A stretch of DNA of 49,457 nt from HRBIN16 sp049969495 (GTDB taxonomy: Bacteria; Armatimonadota; HRBIN16), in NCBI GenBank assembly GCA_049969495.1, contig JBMFOT010000019.1, positions 1 to 49,457 of the forward strand. The letters are read 5' to 3'. The notes beneath the pieces are model-generated. The model ran no database searches, was not told the DNA's origin, and saw nothing but the letters and a program-made list of their open reading frames with translations. A program made the translations under genes and the position numbers. This document shows positions 8,546-15,872 of this stretch, piece by piece (the first letter of the stretch is position 1; each line of letters begins with the position of its first letter).

Positions 8546-8575
8546 TTGACACCCCATCGGAGCTTTCGGTATACT
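8546..8575 (+). promoter_or_regulatory. Strong promoter heading the ACT-lysC-atp unit
   Basis: TTGACA at 8546-8551 and TATACT at 8570-8575 with an 18-nt spacer. The predicted transcript start near 8582 lies about 30 nt before the ATG at 8612. No comparable promoter is seen further down until after atpC, so much of the ATP synthase message may begin here. Confidence 0.75.
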
Positions 8576-8611
8576 ATTGAGCGATTGAGAAATCCTTCGC
8601 GAACTGGCACG

Positions 8612-9136
8612 ATGAAGAAGAGCCGGCGAATGGTCGAACATTTTCCGCAGCCGCGTGGCAGGCGGTTTTTTATTGAGCAGGAGCGCGGGGTCACCGACGT
8701 CCGGGTAGAGGTCGGACTGGCGCACGTGCGCGTGCGCGCTGGCTCCGGGGAGAGAGGGCTGCAAAACCACCTGAAGATACTGGACGCTATTGCCGAACAA
8801 GAGGTCAGCGTCTCGCTGGTGAAAATCCACCATGACTGGATTACCTTCGCAGTAAGCCAGTCGGACGCACCGAAGGTGGCGCAGTGCCTGGAGCTGCTGG
8901 GCATGGAGTACAAGATAGTGCCCGACCTTGCGCTGGTGATTACCGTTGCCTCCAACATGCGTGAGTCGGCGGGTGTGATGGCGCAGATTGCCGAATCGCT
9001 GTGGAAAGCAGGCGCCAATATTATCGAAACGGGCGATTCCCACGATACGGTGCAATGCCTTGTGCCTGAAGACCGCGCCTTCGCCGCCGCGCAGGCGTTA
9101 CGTCAGCGGTTCCACCTGATGGAGGCGGCGTCGTGA
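8612..9136 (+). CDS. Tandem ACT-domain protein, probable regulatory partner of aspartate kinase
   Basis: A 174-residue protein. After ~28 basic residues, two ACT-like units follow (about 28-92 and 96-165). The second matches the last ACT domain of the downstream aspartate kinase in pattern: GVMA, then a Leu/Ala-Gly stretch, then IIETGDS versus VLQTADS, then CLV and a final RF. This suggests origin by duplication of the kinase regulatory region. ACT domains bind amino acids such as lysine or threonine. The stop overlaps the kinase GTG in GTGA (9133-9136), so translation is coupled and the two products may form a complex. ATG at 8612 lacks a Shine-Dalgarno; a downstream ATG at 8630 is possible. 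Confidence 0.78.
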   Translation: MKKSRRMVEHFPQPRGRRFFIEQERGVTDVRVEVGLAHVRVRAGSGERGLQNHLKILDAIAEQEVSVSLVKIHHDWITFAVSQSDAPKVAQCLELLGMEYKIVPDLALVITVASNMRESAGVMAQIAESLWKAGANIIETGDSHDTVQCLVPEDRAFAAAQALRQRFHLMEAAS

Positions 9137-10503
9137 AAATCCTTGTGATGAAATTCGGCGGTACTTCTGTCGACTCGCCGGAGCACCGCGAAATCGCCGC
9201 CCGCAAGGTGATACGCGCGAAGGAAGACGGCTTCGCTCCGGTGGTGGTGGTTTCTGCCATCGGCAGGCGCGGCGCTCCCTATGCTACCGATACCCTGATC
9301 GAGTTCCTGCGCAGCATCGACCCGTCTGTTCCCCCCAATCCGCGTGAAATGGACCTGATGATGGCGTGTGGGGAAATTATCTCCACCGTGGTCATGGCGC
9401 ACACGCTCAAAACGATGGGCTACGATGCGGTCGCCCTCACCGGTGGGCAGGCGGGTATTATCACCGATAGCGAGTACGGCAACGCGCGCGTGCTACAGAT
9501 ACACCCGCAGGCTATCCGCCACTATCTGGAGTCGGGTAAAATCGTGGTGGTGGCGGGCTTTCAAGGTGTGGCGGAAGACAAGCTCGGCTTCCATCCCGAT
9601 ATTACCACACTGGGACGAGGGGGAAGCGATACGACCGCCTCCGCATTGGGAGCTGCGCTCAACGCCGTCGCGGTGGAAATCTATACCGACGTCAACGGGG
9701 TCAAGACCGCCGACCCCGACATCATCCCCGATGCGAAGACCCTGCCGGTCATCAGCTACGAAGAGGTGGCAGAAATCGCTCACCAGGGCGCGAAGGTGCT
9801 TCATCCCCGTGCTGCCGAGATTGCTATGCTCCACAATATCCCCCTGTGGGTAAAGTGCACTTTTACCGACGAATCGGGCACGCTTGTCACCTCTGCCGAG
9901 GGCGCGGAGGGAGTAGACCTGCCGGAAGTGACCGGCGTTACTCACATCACCGGCAAAATCGTCTACCTGATTTTCCACATCGGGGAAGTGCCGGAGAAGC
10001 CGGAGATCGAACTGCAAATCTACCGGATGCTGGCACAGGCAGATGTGAACCTGTACCTGAACAGCTATAGCCACGACACCCTGAGCTTCGCGGTACCGCG
10101 TGACCGCTGGAGCCTGGTGCAAAAGCTGCTGGATGGGCTGGTGATGCCGGTAGGCACTCCTCCGCAGCGTCTGGTTATCTTTCGTGTTGGCGAGAAGCCC
10201 ACACGAGAGTACCGGTTGCAGAAACAGATGCTGGATGCCCTGAACGGCACCATCCCTGTGCAGGAAATCGCGGTGGACGTGCTCGAGAACTGCACCATGG
10301 TTTCCCTGATTGCTGCCAAACTCAGTCGCCGTCCGGGTGTGATGGCACTGTTCCTGCGCACGCTATACGAAGCAGGTATTCAGGTGCTACAGACCGCGGA
10401 CTCCGAGATGTCGCTGTCCTGTCTGGTGAACGAGAGCGACGTGGAAAAGGCGGTGCGCGCACTACATGAACGGTTCGTTACCGACCGGGCATACGCCCGA
10501 TAG
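9133..10503 (+). CDS. lysC: Aspartate kinase
   Basis: A 456-residue protein starting at GTG 9133 with GGAGG 7 nt upstream. It phosphorylates L-aspartate, the first step to lysine, threonine and methionine. Visible: MKFGGTSVDSPEH at the start (KFGGTS nucleotide/aspartate site), GEIISTVVMAHTL, TTLGRGGSDTTASALGAAL, and VNGVKTADPDI. Two C-terminal ACT domains follow (about residues 270-345 and 385-450), the site of feedback control. It overlaps the ACT gene by 4 nt at its start and the atpZ gene by 38 nt at its end. That tight packing puts an amino-acid gene in the same transcript as the ATP synthase. Confidence 0.95.
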   Translation: MKILVMKFGGTSVDSPEHREIAARKVIRAKEDGFAPVVVVSAIGRRGAPYATDTLIEFLRSIDPSVPPNPREMDLMMACGEIISTVVMAHTLKTMGYDAVALTGGQAGIITDSEYGNARVLQIHPQAIRHYLESGKIVVVAGFQGVAEDKLGFHPDITTLGRGGSDTTASALGAALNAVAVEIYTDVNGVKTADPDIIPDAKTLPVISYEEVAEIAHQGAKVLHPRAAEIAMLHNIPLWVKCTFTDESGTLVTSAEGAEGVDLPEVTGVTHITGKIVYLIFHIGEVPEKPEIELQIYRMLAQADVNLYLNSYSHDTLSFAVPRDRWSLVQKLLDGLVMPVGTPPQRLVIFRVGEKPTREYRLQKQMLDALNGTIPVQEIAVDVLENCTMVSLIAAKLSRRPGVMALFLRTLYEAGIQVLQTADSEMSLSCLVNESDVEKAVRALHERFVTDRAYAR

Positions 10504-10849
10504 CGAACGGGAGGAACAAGGCGCAGCAGAACCGGAACTGCCTAAAGCGCCTGAACTCCCCGAACCGCCGGAATTGCCAAAGCCCGATATCCGCTCGCCC
10601 GGCGAATCGGCAAAGCTGGTGGCGCCAGTGAATAAGGGGATGCGGGCGATGGCGCTGGCCAGTACCATCGGGCTGTCGCTGGTGATACCACCTGTGCTGG
10701 GCTACTTTGCCGGTCGCTGGCTGGACAGACGGTTTGGAACAGAGCCCATCCTGTCAATGGTGGGGTTGATTGTGGGCATTGTGCTGGGGTTTGTGGAGAT
10801 GGTGCACATCCTCCAGCAGATTGAACGTGAGGAGCGTAAAGAGCGATAG
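10466..10849 (+). CDS. atpZ: AtpZ/AtpI-family ATP synthase accessory protein with Pro-rich N-terminus
   Basis: A 127-residue protein. Residues 20-45 are an unusual Pro/Glu/Leu repeat (PELPKAPELPEPPELPKPD). Then come two membrane helices, about 61-80 and 91-113, with GYFAGRWLDRRFG between them, typical of AtpZ, a small protein encoded ahead of atpI and atpB that is linked to Mg2+ transport or c-ring assembly. The ATG at 10466 lies inside lysC, and no other start precedes the membrane part except Met at residues 59 and 62. The ribosome site is weak, so translation probably depends on that of lysC. Confidence 0.8.
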   Translation: MNGSLPTGHTPDSEREEQGAAEPELPKAPELPEPPELPKPDIRSPGESAKLVAPVNKGMRAMALASTIGLSLVIPPVLGYFAGRWLDRRFGTEPILSMVGLIVGIVLGFVEMVHILQQIEREERKER

Positions 10850-10850
10850 A

Positions 10851-11267
10851 GTGGTGCAGGAGCTGCGCATCGCCTATAGAAGCATAGCGTGGATGGCTGC
10901 CGTCGGCGGGTACCTGCTGTTACACTACCGGCAGTGGCTGTCGGCAGGGGGGTATTTATTGGGAGCCGGATTCGCTGTGCTCGCGTTATGGAGCTTGCAG
11001 CAGCTGGCGAACGCGCTGGGTACAACCGTCACCAGACCCTGGCGCTGGTGGATGAAAAGCGCGCTGTGGCGTTACCCGCTGATGTTACTGGTGCTTTGGG
11101 CAGTGTCCAGACAACCGGTCTCACTCATTGCAGGGTTCGTCGCAGGAGTGACTCTGCTGCCGGTATCGGTGGGCGTGCTGGCTATCTGCCGGGTGTGGCA
11201 GCGTCCAAAGTGGCTGAGCATTCATTACTGGATGCCGAAAACGGTTCGTAAATCACAGGAGCTGTAA
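10851..11267 (+). CDS. atpI: ATP synthase subunit I-like membrane protein
   Basis: A 138-residue protein beginning GTG at 10851, one nucleotide after the atpZ stop. Four hydrophobic segments are visible (about 13-28, 33-55, 74-88, 92-115) with basic loops such as PWRWWMKSALWRYP. Sequence similarity is only suggestive, but the slot between atpZ and atpB, the length, and the four-helix layout match the UncI/AtpI family, which helps assemble the c-ring. It is followed 21 nt later by atpB. Confidence 0.65.
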   Translation: MVQELRIAYRSIAWMAAVGGYLLLHYRQWLSAGGYLLGAGFAVLALWSLQQLANALGTTVTRPWRWWMKSALWRYPLMLLVLWAVSRQPVSLIAGFVAGVTLLPVSVGVLAICRVWQRPKWLSIHYWMPKTVRKSQEL

Positions 11268-11288
11268 GGGAGGTCATCGGTAGCGAAG

Positions 11289-11981
11289 TTGGAAGCACAT
11301 CACGTCAGCCCATGGCTGTTTGTGGCGAATGCGGGGTTCGTGGCGGTGTTGCTGCTGCTGGCGGCGATAGCAGGCACGCGCCGGATGGAGAAGGTGCCCC
11401 GCAGCTTCTGGCAAAATGTGGCGGAGCAGACGGTGGAGTCGTTCCGCTATTTTGCGGTGAATGTCATCGGCCCCGGTGGTGAAAAGCATACGCCTTTCTT
11501 GGGGACGCTGTTCCTTTTCATTCTGGCGTCCAATCTCATCGGTCTGGTGCCGTTTTTCAGTATAGCGGCTCCTACCGCCAACCTGAATACCACCATTGCG
11601 CTCGCACTGGTCACGTTCTTTTACGTGCAATGGCAGGGCATCCGTGCCAATGGTGTGCTGGGCTATCTCAAGCACTTCACGATGGACACTCACCCTCTGC
11701 TCTGGCCGTTGATGGTTCCTCTGGAGGTCATCAGCGAACTGGCGAAGCCCCTGTCTCTGGCAATCCGTTTATACGGGAACATGTACGGCAAAGAGCAGGT
11801 GATTATCGTGCTGGTGGGGCTGGCGGCATCGCTGCTGCCAATATGGTTTCCTATCCCATTCCAGTTTCCGATACTGGTGTTTGGCGTGTTTGTTGGTTTT
11901 GTGCAGGCGCTGGTATTTACATTGTTAGCAGGCATCTACATTGCCCTGATGACGCAGCACGAAGAGGAACATGCGCATTAG
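11289..11981 (+). CDS. atpB: F0F1 ATP synthase subunit a
   Basis: A 230-residue membrane protein of the F0 sector that forms the ion half-channels against the c-ring. The essential arginine is R160 in AKPLSLAIRLYGNMYGKE; TANLNTTIALAL is the conserved segment two helices earlier. Start TTG at 11289 is the first start after an in-frame stop at 11280-11282; GGGAGG is 15 nt upstream, rather far. The protein ends in a His/Glu-rich tail (HEEEHAH). Third gene of the atp block. Confidence 0.95.
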   Translation: MEAHHVSPWLFVANAGFVAVLLLLAAIAGTRRMEKVPRSFWQNVAEQTVESFRYFAVNVIGPGGEKHTPFLGTLFLFILASNLIGLVPFFSIAAPTANLNTTIALALVTFFYVQWQGIRANGVLGYLKHFTMDTHPLLWPLMVPLEVISELAKPLSLAIRLYGNMYGKEQVIIVLVGLAASLLPIWFPIPFQFPILVFGVFVGFVQALVFTLLAGIYIALMTQHEEEHAH

Positions 11982-12052
11982 TTGCCGATTTCGGTAGCTA
12001 TCGCGGTACGTTGTGCCGTTCTCTATAAACTTTAAGCATAAGGAGGAAGAAC

Positions 12053-12319
12053 GTGGGTCTGTACCTTTTCGGATTAGCACTGGCGGTCGGCTTCGGCTTG
12101 CCGGTAGCGGTGTTGTCGGCAGCGATTGCACAGGGGCGTGCAGCCGCTGCGGCGCTAGAGGGCATGGCTCGTCAGCCAGAGGCGGCGGGGAGCATCCGCA
12201 CCTCGATGATTATCGCTCTGGCGTTTATCGAGTCGCTGGTCATCTACGCCCTGCTAATGTTCTTCATGCTGCAGGGCAAGCTGCCCGGCATCGACGCGCT
12301 TGCGCAGCTACCCAAGTAG
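12053..12319 (+). CDS. atpE: F0F1 ATP synthase subunit c
   Basis: An 88-residue two-helix proteolipid, start GTG at 12053 with a strong AAGGAGG. The polar loop is RQPE at 40-43. The ion site is E60, inside SMIIALAFIESLVIY. The surrounding residues are Q27 (in AIAQGRAA), S61 and Y65, which correspond to Q32, E65, S66 and Y70 of sodium-binding c-subunits; the Thr67 position is Leu. So Na+ use is possible but not proven. A stem-loop follows the stop (12328-12346). Confidence 0.95.
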   Translation: MGLYLFGLALAVGFGLPVAVLSAAIAQGRAAAAALEGMARQPEAAGSIRTSMIIALAFIESLVIYALLMFFMLQGKLPGIDALAQLPK

Positions 12320-12327
12320 CGAGGACA

Positions 12328-12346
12328 GGGGTGCGATAAGCACCCC
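12328..12346 (+). terminator. Stem-loop between atpE and atpF
   Basis: GGGGTGC and GCACCCC pair perfectly around a 5-nt loop, 8 nt after the atpE stop, followed by GCCTTTCTG. Because the downstream atp genes have no visible promoter of their own, this is more likely a partial terminator or an mRNA-stabilising 3' end for the highly needed subunit c than a full stop. Confidence 0.5.
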
Positions 12347-12387
12347 GCCTTTCTGCTCATCTTATGGATAGCGAGGCGTAGAGGCAA

Positions 12388-12894
12388 ATGAGCGAAATCA
12401 TGCATCAACTGGGTATCGAACCTGCCACCATCGTGGTGGAGATGGTGGGGTTTATTCTGTTGCTGCTGCTGCTCAAACGGTTCCTGTGGCAGCCGGTAAC
12501 CGGCTACCTGCAGCAGCGACAGGCGGATATCGCACAAACCTACGACAAGGTGGAACAAACCCGTCAGGAAATGGAGCGTCTGCGCAGCGAGTACGAACAG
12601 CGACTTGCCAACATCGAAGCGGAGGCGCGCGCTCAGATTCAGCAGGCGGTAAAAGAGGCACAGCAGGTACGCGAGCAGATACTGGCAGAAGCCCGCCAGC
12701 AGGCGGAGAAGATGGTGCGCGATGCGGAAGAGACCATCCGCTACGAGCGCGAGAAGGCGATGGCGGAGATGCGCACGCAGATCATTGAGCTGACCCTGCT
12801 GGCAACCAGCCGAATCCTGCAGGAGAGCGTAGACGACGCACGGCACCGCAAGATGGTGCAGGACTTCATTGACCAGGTGGCGACCAGCGTATGA
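12388..12894 (+). CDS. atpF: F0F1 ATP synthase subunit b
   Basis: A 168-residue peripheral-stalk protein. One membrane helix at about 14-30 (IVVEMVGFILLLLLLKRFLW) is followed by a long charged coiled coil rich in Gln, Glu and Arg (for example QQRQADIAQTYDKVEQTRQE) up to about residue 150. It dimerises and links the a subunit to delta and F1. It overlaps atpH by 4 nt (ATGA at 12891-12894). Length and layout are normal. Confidence 0.95.
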   Translation: MSEIMHQLGIEPATIVVEMVGFILLLLLLKRFLWQPVTGYLQQRQADIAQTYDKVEQTRQEMERLRSEYEQRLANIEAEARAQIQQAVKEAQQVREQILAEARQQAEKMVRDAEETIRYEREKAMAEMRTQIIELTLLATSRILQESVDDARHRKMVQDFIDQVATSV

Positions 12895-13430
12895 GAGAGG
12901 GTAAAGTAGCACGTCGCTATGCTCGCGCCCTGTTCAACGCGGCAGTGCGCACGCAGGCGGTGGAAGCGGTGAATGAGGCGTTGCAGCAGCTGTTAGGCAC
13001 CCTGCAAGAGCAACCGCCTCTGCAGCGATTGCTGTTAAACCCGCTAATCCCGCGCGAGCGTAAACAGCAGATGGTACAGGAATCCATCGGTCGCCAAACG
13101 CACCCGTTGCTGGCTTCGCTGCTGAACGTGCTGGTAGACAAACGGCGTGAACGCCTGCTACCGGAAGTGGCGCGTGAATTCGGCGACTTGCGCGATGAGC
13201 ACCTGGGCATCGTGCGGGTGCAGGTGTATACCGCCTATTCGCTGGACAGCCAGCAGGAACAGACGCTGATTCATAGCCTGGAACGGCGTACCGGCAGGAT
13301 GGTGGTACTGCAAACCCATGTGGACCCAACGCTGATCGGCGGTATTGTGGTGCGCATTGGAGATACTATTATCGACGGTAGTGTACGTGGACAACTGTTG
13401 CGACTAAAACAACACTTGCTGAATGCTTAG
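12891..13430 (+). CDS. atpH: F0F1 ATP synthase subunit delta
   Basis: A 179-residue protein of normal length. The N-terminal helical domain starts VARRYARALFNAAV; the C-terminal region has LIGGIVVRIGDTIIDGSVRGQL, the family's most conserved segment. It sits on top of F1 and binds the b stalk. Translation is coupled to atpF by the ATGA overlap, and the gene ends 19 nt before the atpA start chosen here. Confidence 0.95.
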   Translation: MREGKVARRYARALFNAAVRTQAVEAVNEALQQLLGTLQEQPPLQRLLLNPLIPRERKQQMVQESIGRQTHPLLASLLNVLVDKRRERLLPEVAREFGDLRDEHLGIVRVQVYTAYSLDSQQEQTLIHSLERRTGRMVVLQTHVDPTLIGGIVVRIGDTIIDGSVRGQLLRLKQHLLNA

Positions 13431-13449
13431 GGATGAGGAGGCTGGAGCC

Positions 13450-14973
13450 TTGGCAATCAGACCGGAAGAAATCACATCGATCCTCGAAAGAGAGATGGAG
13501 CAGTACCAGCGCGGCTACGAAGAAGTGGGCGTCGGCACGGTGCTGCAGGTCGGCGACGGCATCGCCCGTGTTTACGGTCTGCAGGACGTGATGGTGAGCG
13601 AGCTCGTCGAGTTCCCCGACGGTACGATGGGCATGGCGCTGAACCTCGAAGAGGATAACGTCGGCGTTATCGTGCTCGGTAGCGATGAGAATATCAAGGA
13701 AGGAGACACCGTCAAGCGCACGGGACGCATCTTGTCGGTGCCGGTGGGCAAGCCACTGCTCGGACGGGTGGTGAACCCGCTGGGACAGCCTCTGGATGAG
13801 AAGGGGGCTATTGTCACCGATGAATACCGCTTGCTGGAGATTAAGGCGCCCGGCGTGGTACACCGCCAGCCGGTGAAAGAACCACTGCAAACAGGCATCA
13901 AAGCCATCGACAGCATGATACCCATCGGGCGGGGACAGCGTGAGCTCATCATCGGCGACCGTCAAACGGGTAAGACTGCCATCGCCATCGACACCATCAT
14001 CAACCAGAAATACACCCATCACACCGATTCGCCTGTGTACTGCATCTACGTGGCAATCGGTCAGAAGCTCAGCACCATCGCGCGCGTGGTAAAGACGCTG
14101 GAAGACTACGGTGCGATGGACTATACGACCGTCGTTGTGGCGAGTGCATCCGATCCCGCGCCGATGCAGTATATTGCTCCGTACGCGGGTTGCACGATGG
14201 GCGAGTACTTCCGCGACAACGCGATGCACGCGCTGGTGGTGTATGACGACCTGTCCAAGCACGCTCAGGCGTACCGCCAGGTGTCTCTGCTGCTGCGTCG
14301 ACCGCCCGGGCGCGAGGCATATCCGGGCGATGTCTTCTACCTGCACTCGCGCCTGCTGGAGCGCGCTGCGAAGCTCTCTGACGAAAAGGGCGGCGGCTCA
14401 CTGACCGCACTGCCTATTATCGAGACGCAAGCAGGTGACGTGTCCGCTTACATCCCGACGAACGTTATCTCCATCACCGACGGTCAAATCTATCTAGAGA
14501 GCGACCTGTTCTTCGCCGGCGTGCGCCCCGCGATGAACGTGGGTATCTCGGTGTCGCGCGTCGGGGGAAACGCACAAATCAAGGCGATGAAGCAGGTAGC
14601 GGGACGCCTCAAGCTCGACCTCGCCCAGTATCGCGAGGTGCAGGCGTTCGCTCAGTTCAGCTCCGACCTCGACCGCGTCACACAACAGCAGCTGGCTCGT
14701 GGACAGCGTATGGTGGAGCTGCTCAAGCAACCGCAGTACCAACCGATGCCGGTGGAGGACCAAATTATCGTCATCTTCGCCGGCACAGGCGGTTATCTGG
14801 ACGACATTCCGGTGAGTGCGGTACAGCGATTCGAGAGGGAGTTTCTGGAGTTCGTGCACGACAAATATCCCGAGGTGCCTGAGTACATCCGTCGGGAGAA
14901 AGAGATAGACTCCGTCACGCAAACCGCTCTGGAGAAAGCGGTCAAAGAGTTCAAGGCTCAGTTCAAGGCATAG
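13450..14973 (+). CDS. atpA: F0F1 ATP synthase subunit alpha
   Basis: A 507-residue F1 subunit. TTG at 13450 is chosen over ATG at 13423 because GAGGAGG lies 8 nt before it, it does not overlap atpH, and it gives the canonical start MAIRPEEITSIL. Walker A is GDRQTGKT at 169-176. Also visible: YVAIGQKLSTIARVVKTLE, the ASASDPAPMQYIAPY loop, VYDDLSKHAQAYRQ, and SVSRVGGNAQIKAMKQVAG with the catalytic arginine. It binds non-catalytic nucleotide and completes the beta active site. Confidence 0.98.
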   Translation: MAIRPEEITSILEREMEQYQRGYEEVGVGTVLQVGDGIARVYGLQDVMVSELVEFPDGTMGMALNLEEDNVGVIVLGSDENIKEGDTVKRTGRILSVPVGKPLLGRVVNPLGQPLDEKGAIVTDEYRLLEIKAPGVVHRQPVKEPLQTGIKAIDSMIPIGRGQRELIIGDRQTGKTAIAIDTIINQKYTHHTDSPVYCIYVAIGQKLSTIARVVKTLEDYGAMDYTTVVVASASDPAPMQYIAPYAGCTMGEYFRDNAMHALVVYDDLSKHAQAYRQVSLLLRRPPGREAYPGDVFYLHSRLLERAAKLSDEKGGGSLTALPIIETQAGDVSAYIPTNVISITDGQIYLESDLFFAGVRPAMNVGISVSRVGGNAQIKAMKQVAGRLKLDLAQYREVQAFAQFSSDLDRVTQQQLARGQRMVELLKQPQYQPMPVEDQIIVIFAGTGGYLDDIPVSAVQRFEREFLEFVHDKYPEVPEYIRREKEIDSVTQTALEKAVKEFKAQFKA

Positions 14974-14976
14974 GCG

Positions 14977-15849
14977 ATGGCAACACTGAGGCAGATACGA
15001 CAGCGCATCCGTATCGCGCGTAATATCCAGCAGATTACCCGCGCGATGAAGCTGATAGCGGCGGCTCGACTGAAGCGGGCGCAGGACCGCGTGCTGGCGG
15101 CGCGTCCTTACTCGGAGAAGATGCAAACGCTCATCGGCACGCTGGCGCTGGCGAGTGGCGAGATAGAGCACCCGCTTTTGCAGAGCAGAGAGCAAGTGCG
15201 TCGTGTGGGCGTCCTCCTTGTTACCGCCGACAGAGGGCTGTGCGGCAGCTATAACACCAACATCATTCGCCGATGTATGGACTTTGTGCAGCAGTATCAG
15301 CCGGAGCAGGTGCGCTTATTGACGGTGGGCAAGAAGGGGATGCAGTTCATGCAACGACGCGGATACCCCTCGGTGCAGCATTACTCCATCCCGCTATCCG
15401 GCCCTACCGTTGCGCACGCTCAGGATATCGCCCGCGCCGCGCAAGAGATGTTCCTGTCGGAGGAGGTGGACGAGTTCTACCTGGCGTTCAGCCGCTTCCG
15501 CAGCGCACTGGTGCAAATCCCCACCGTGCAACGCCTCCTGCCTGTGGAACGGGTGGAGGTAGACGGCGGGCGGGCAGAACATCTGGATTTCATCTTTGAG
15601 CCGTCCGCCGACGAATTGCTCAAACGGCTGCTTCCGCGCTACGTGTTCAACCTGGTCTTTCAGGCACTGCTGGAAGCCACCGCCAGCGAGCATGGAGCGC
15701 GCATGACCGCCATGTCCTCCGCGACCGACAATGCGGGTAAAATGATATCGACGCTCACCCTCAACCTGAACCGCGCCCGACAGGCGGCGATTACCAAAGA
15801 GATACTGGAGGTCGTGTCGGGAGCGGAGGCGTTGAAGGAGAGCGAGTAG
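14977..15849 (+). CDS. atpG: F0F1 ATP synthase subunit gamma
   Basis: A 290-residue central-stalk protein starting 3 nt after atpA. The N-terminal helix reads LRQIRQRIRIARNIQQITRA and AMKLIAAARLKRAQ, the C-terminal helix ends NLNRARQAAITKEILEVVSG; both are family hallmarks, as is ADRGLCGSYNTNI. It rotates with the c-ring. The next atp gene, atpD, is not adjacent: three unrelated genes lie between. Confidence 0.97.
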   Translation: MATLRQIRQRIRIARNIQQITRAMKLIAAARLKRAQDRVLAARPYSEKMQTLIGTLALASGEIEHPLLQSREQVRRVGVLLVTADRGLCGSYNTNIIRRCMDFVQQYQPEQVRLLTVGKKGMQFMQRRGYPSVQHYSIPLSGPTVAHAQDIARAAQEMFLSEEVDEFYLAFSRFRSALVQIPTVQRLLPVERVEVDGGRAEHLDFIFEPSADELLKRLLPRYVFNLVFQALLEATASEHGARMTAMSSATDNAGKMISTLTLNLNRARQAAITKEILEVVSGAEALKESE

Positions 15850-15872
15850 CCCTTTGCCCGGAGGTGATAGCG

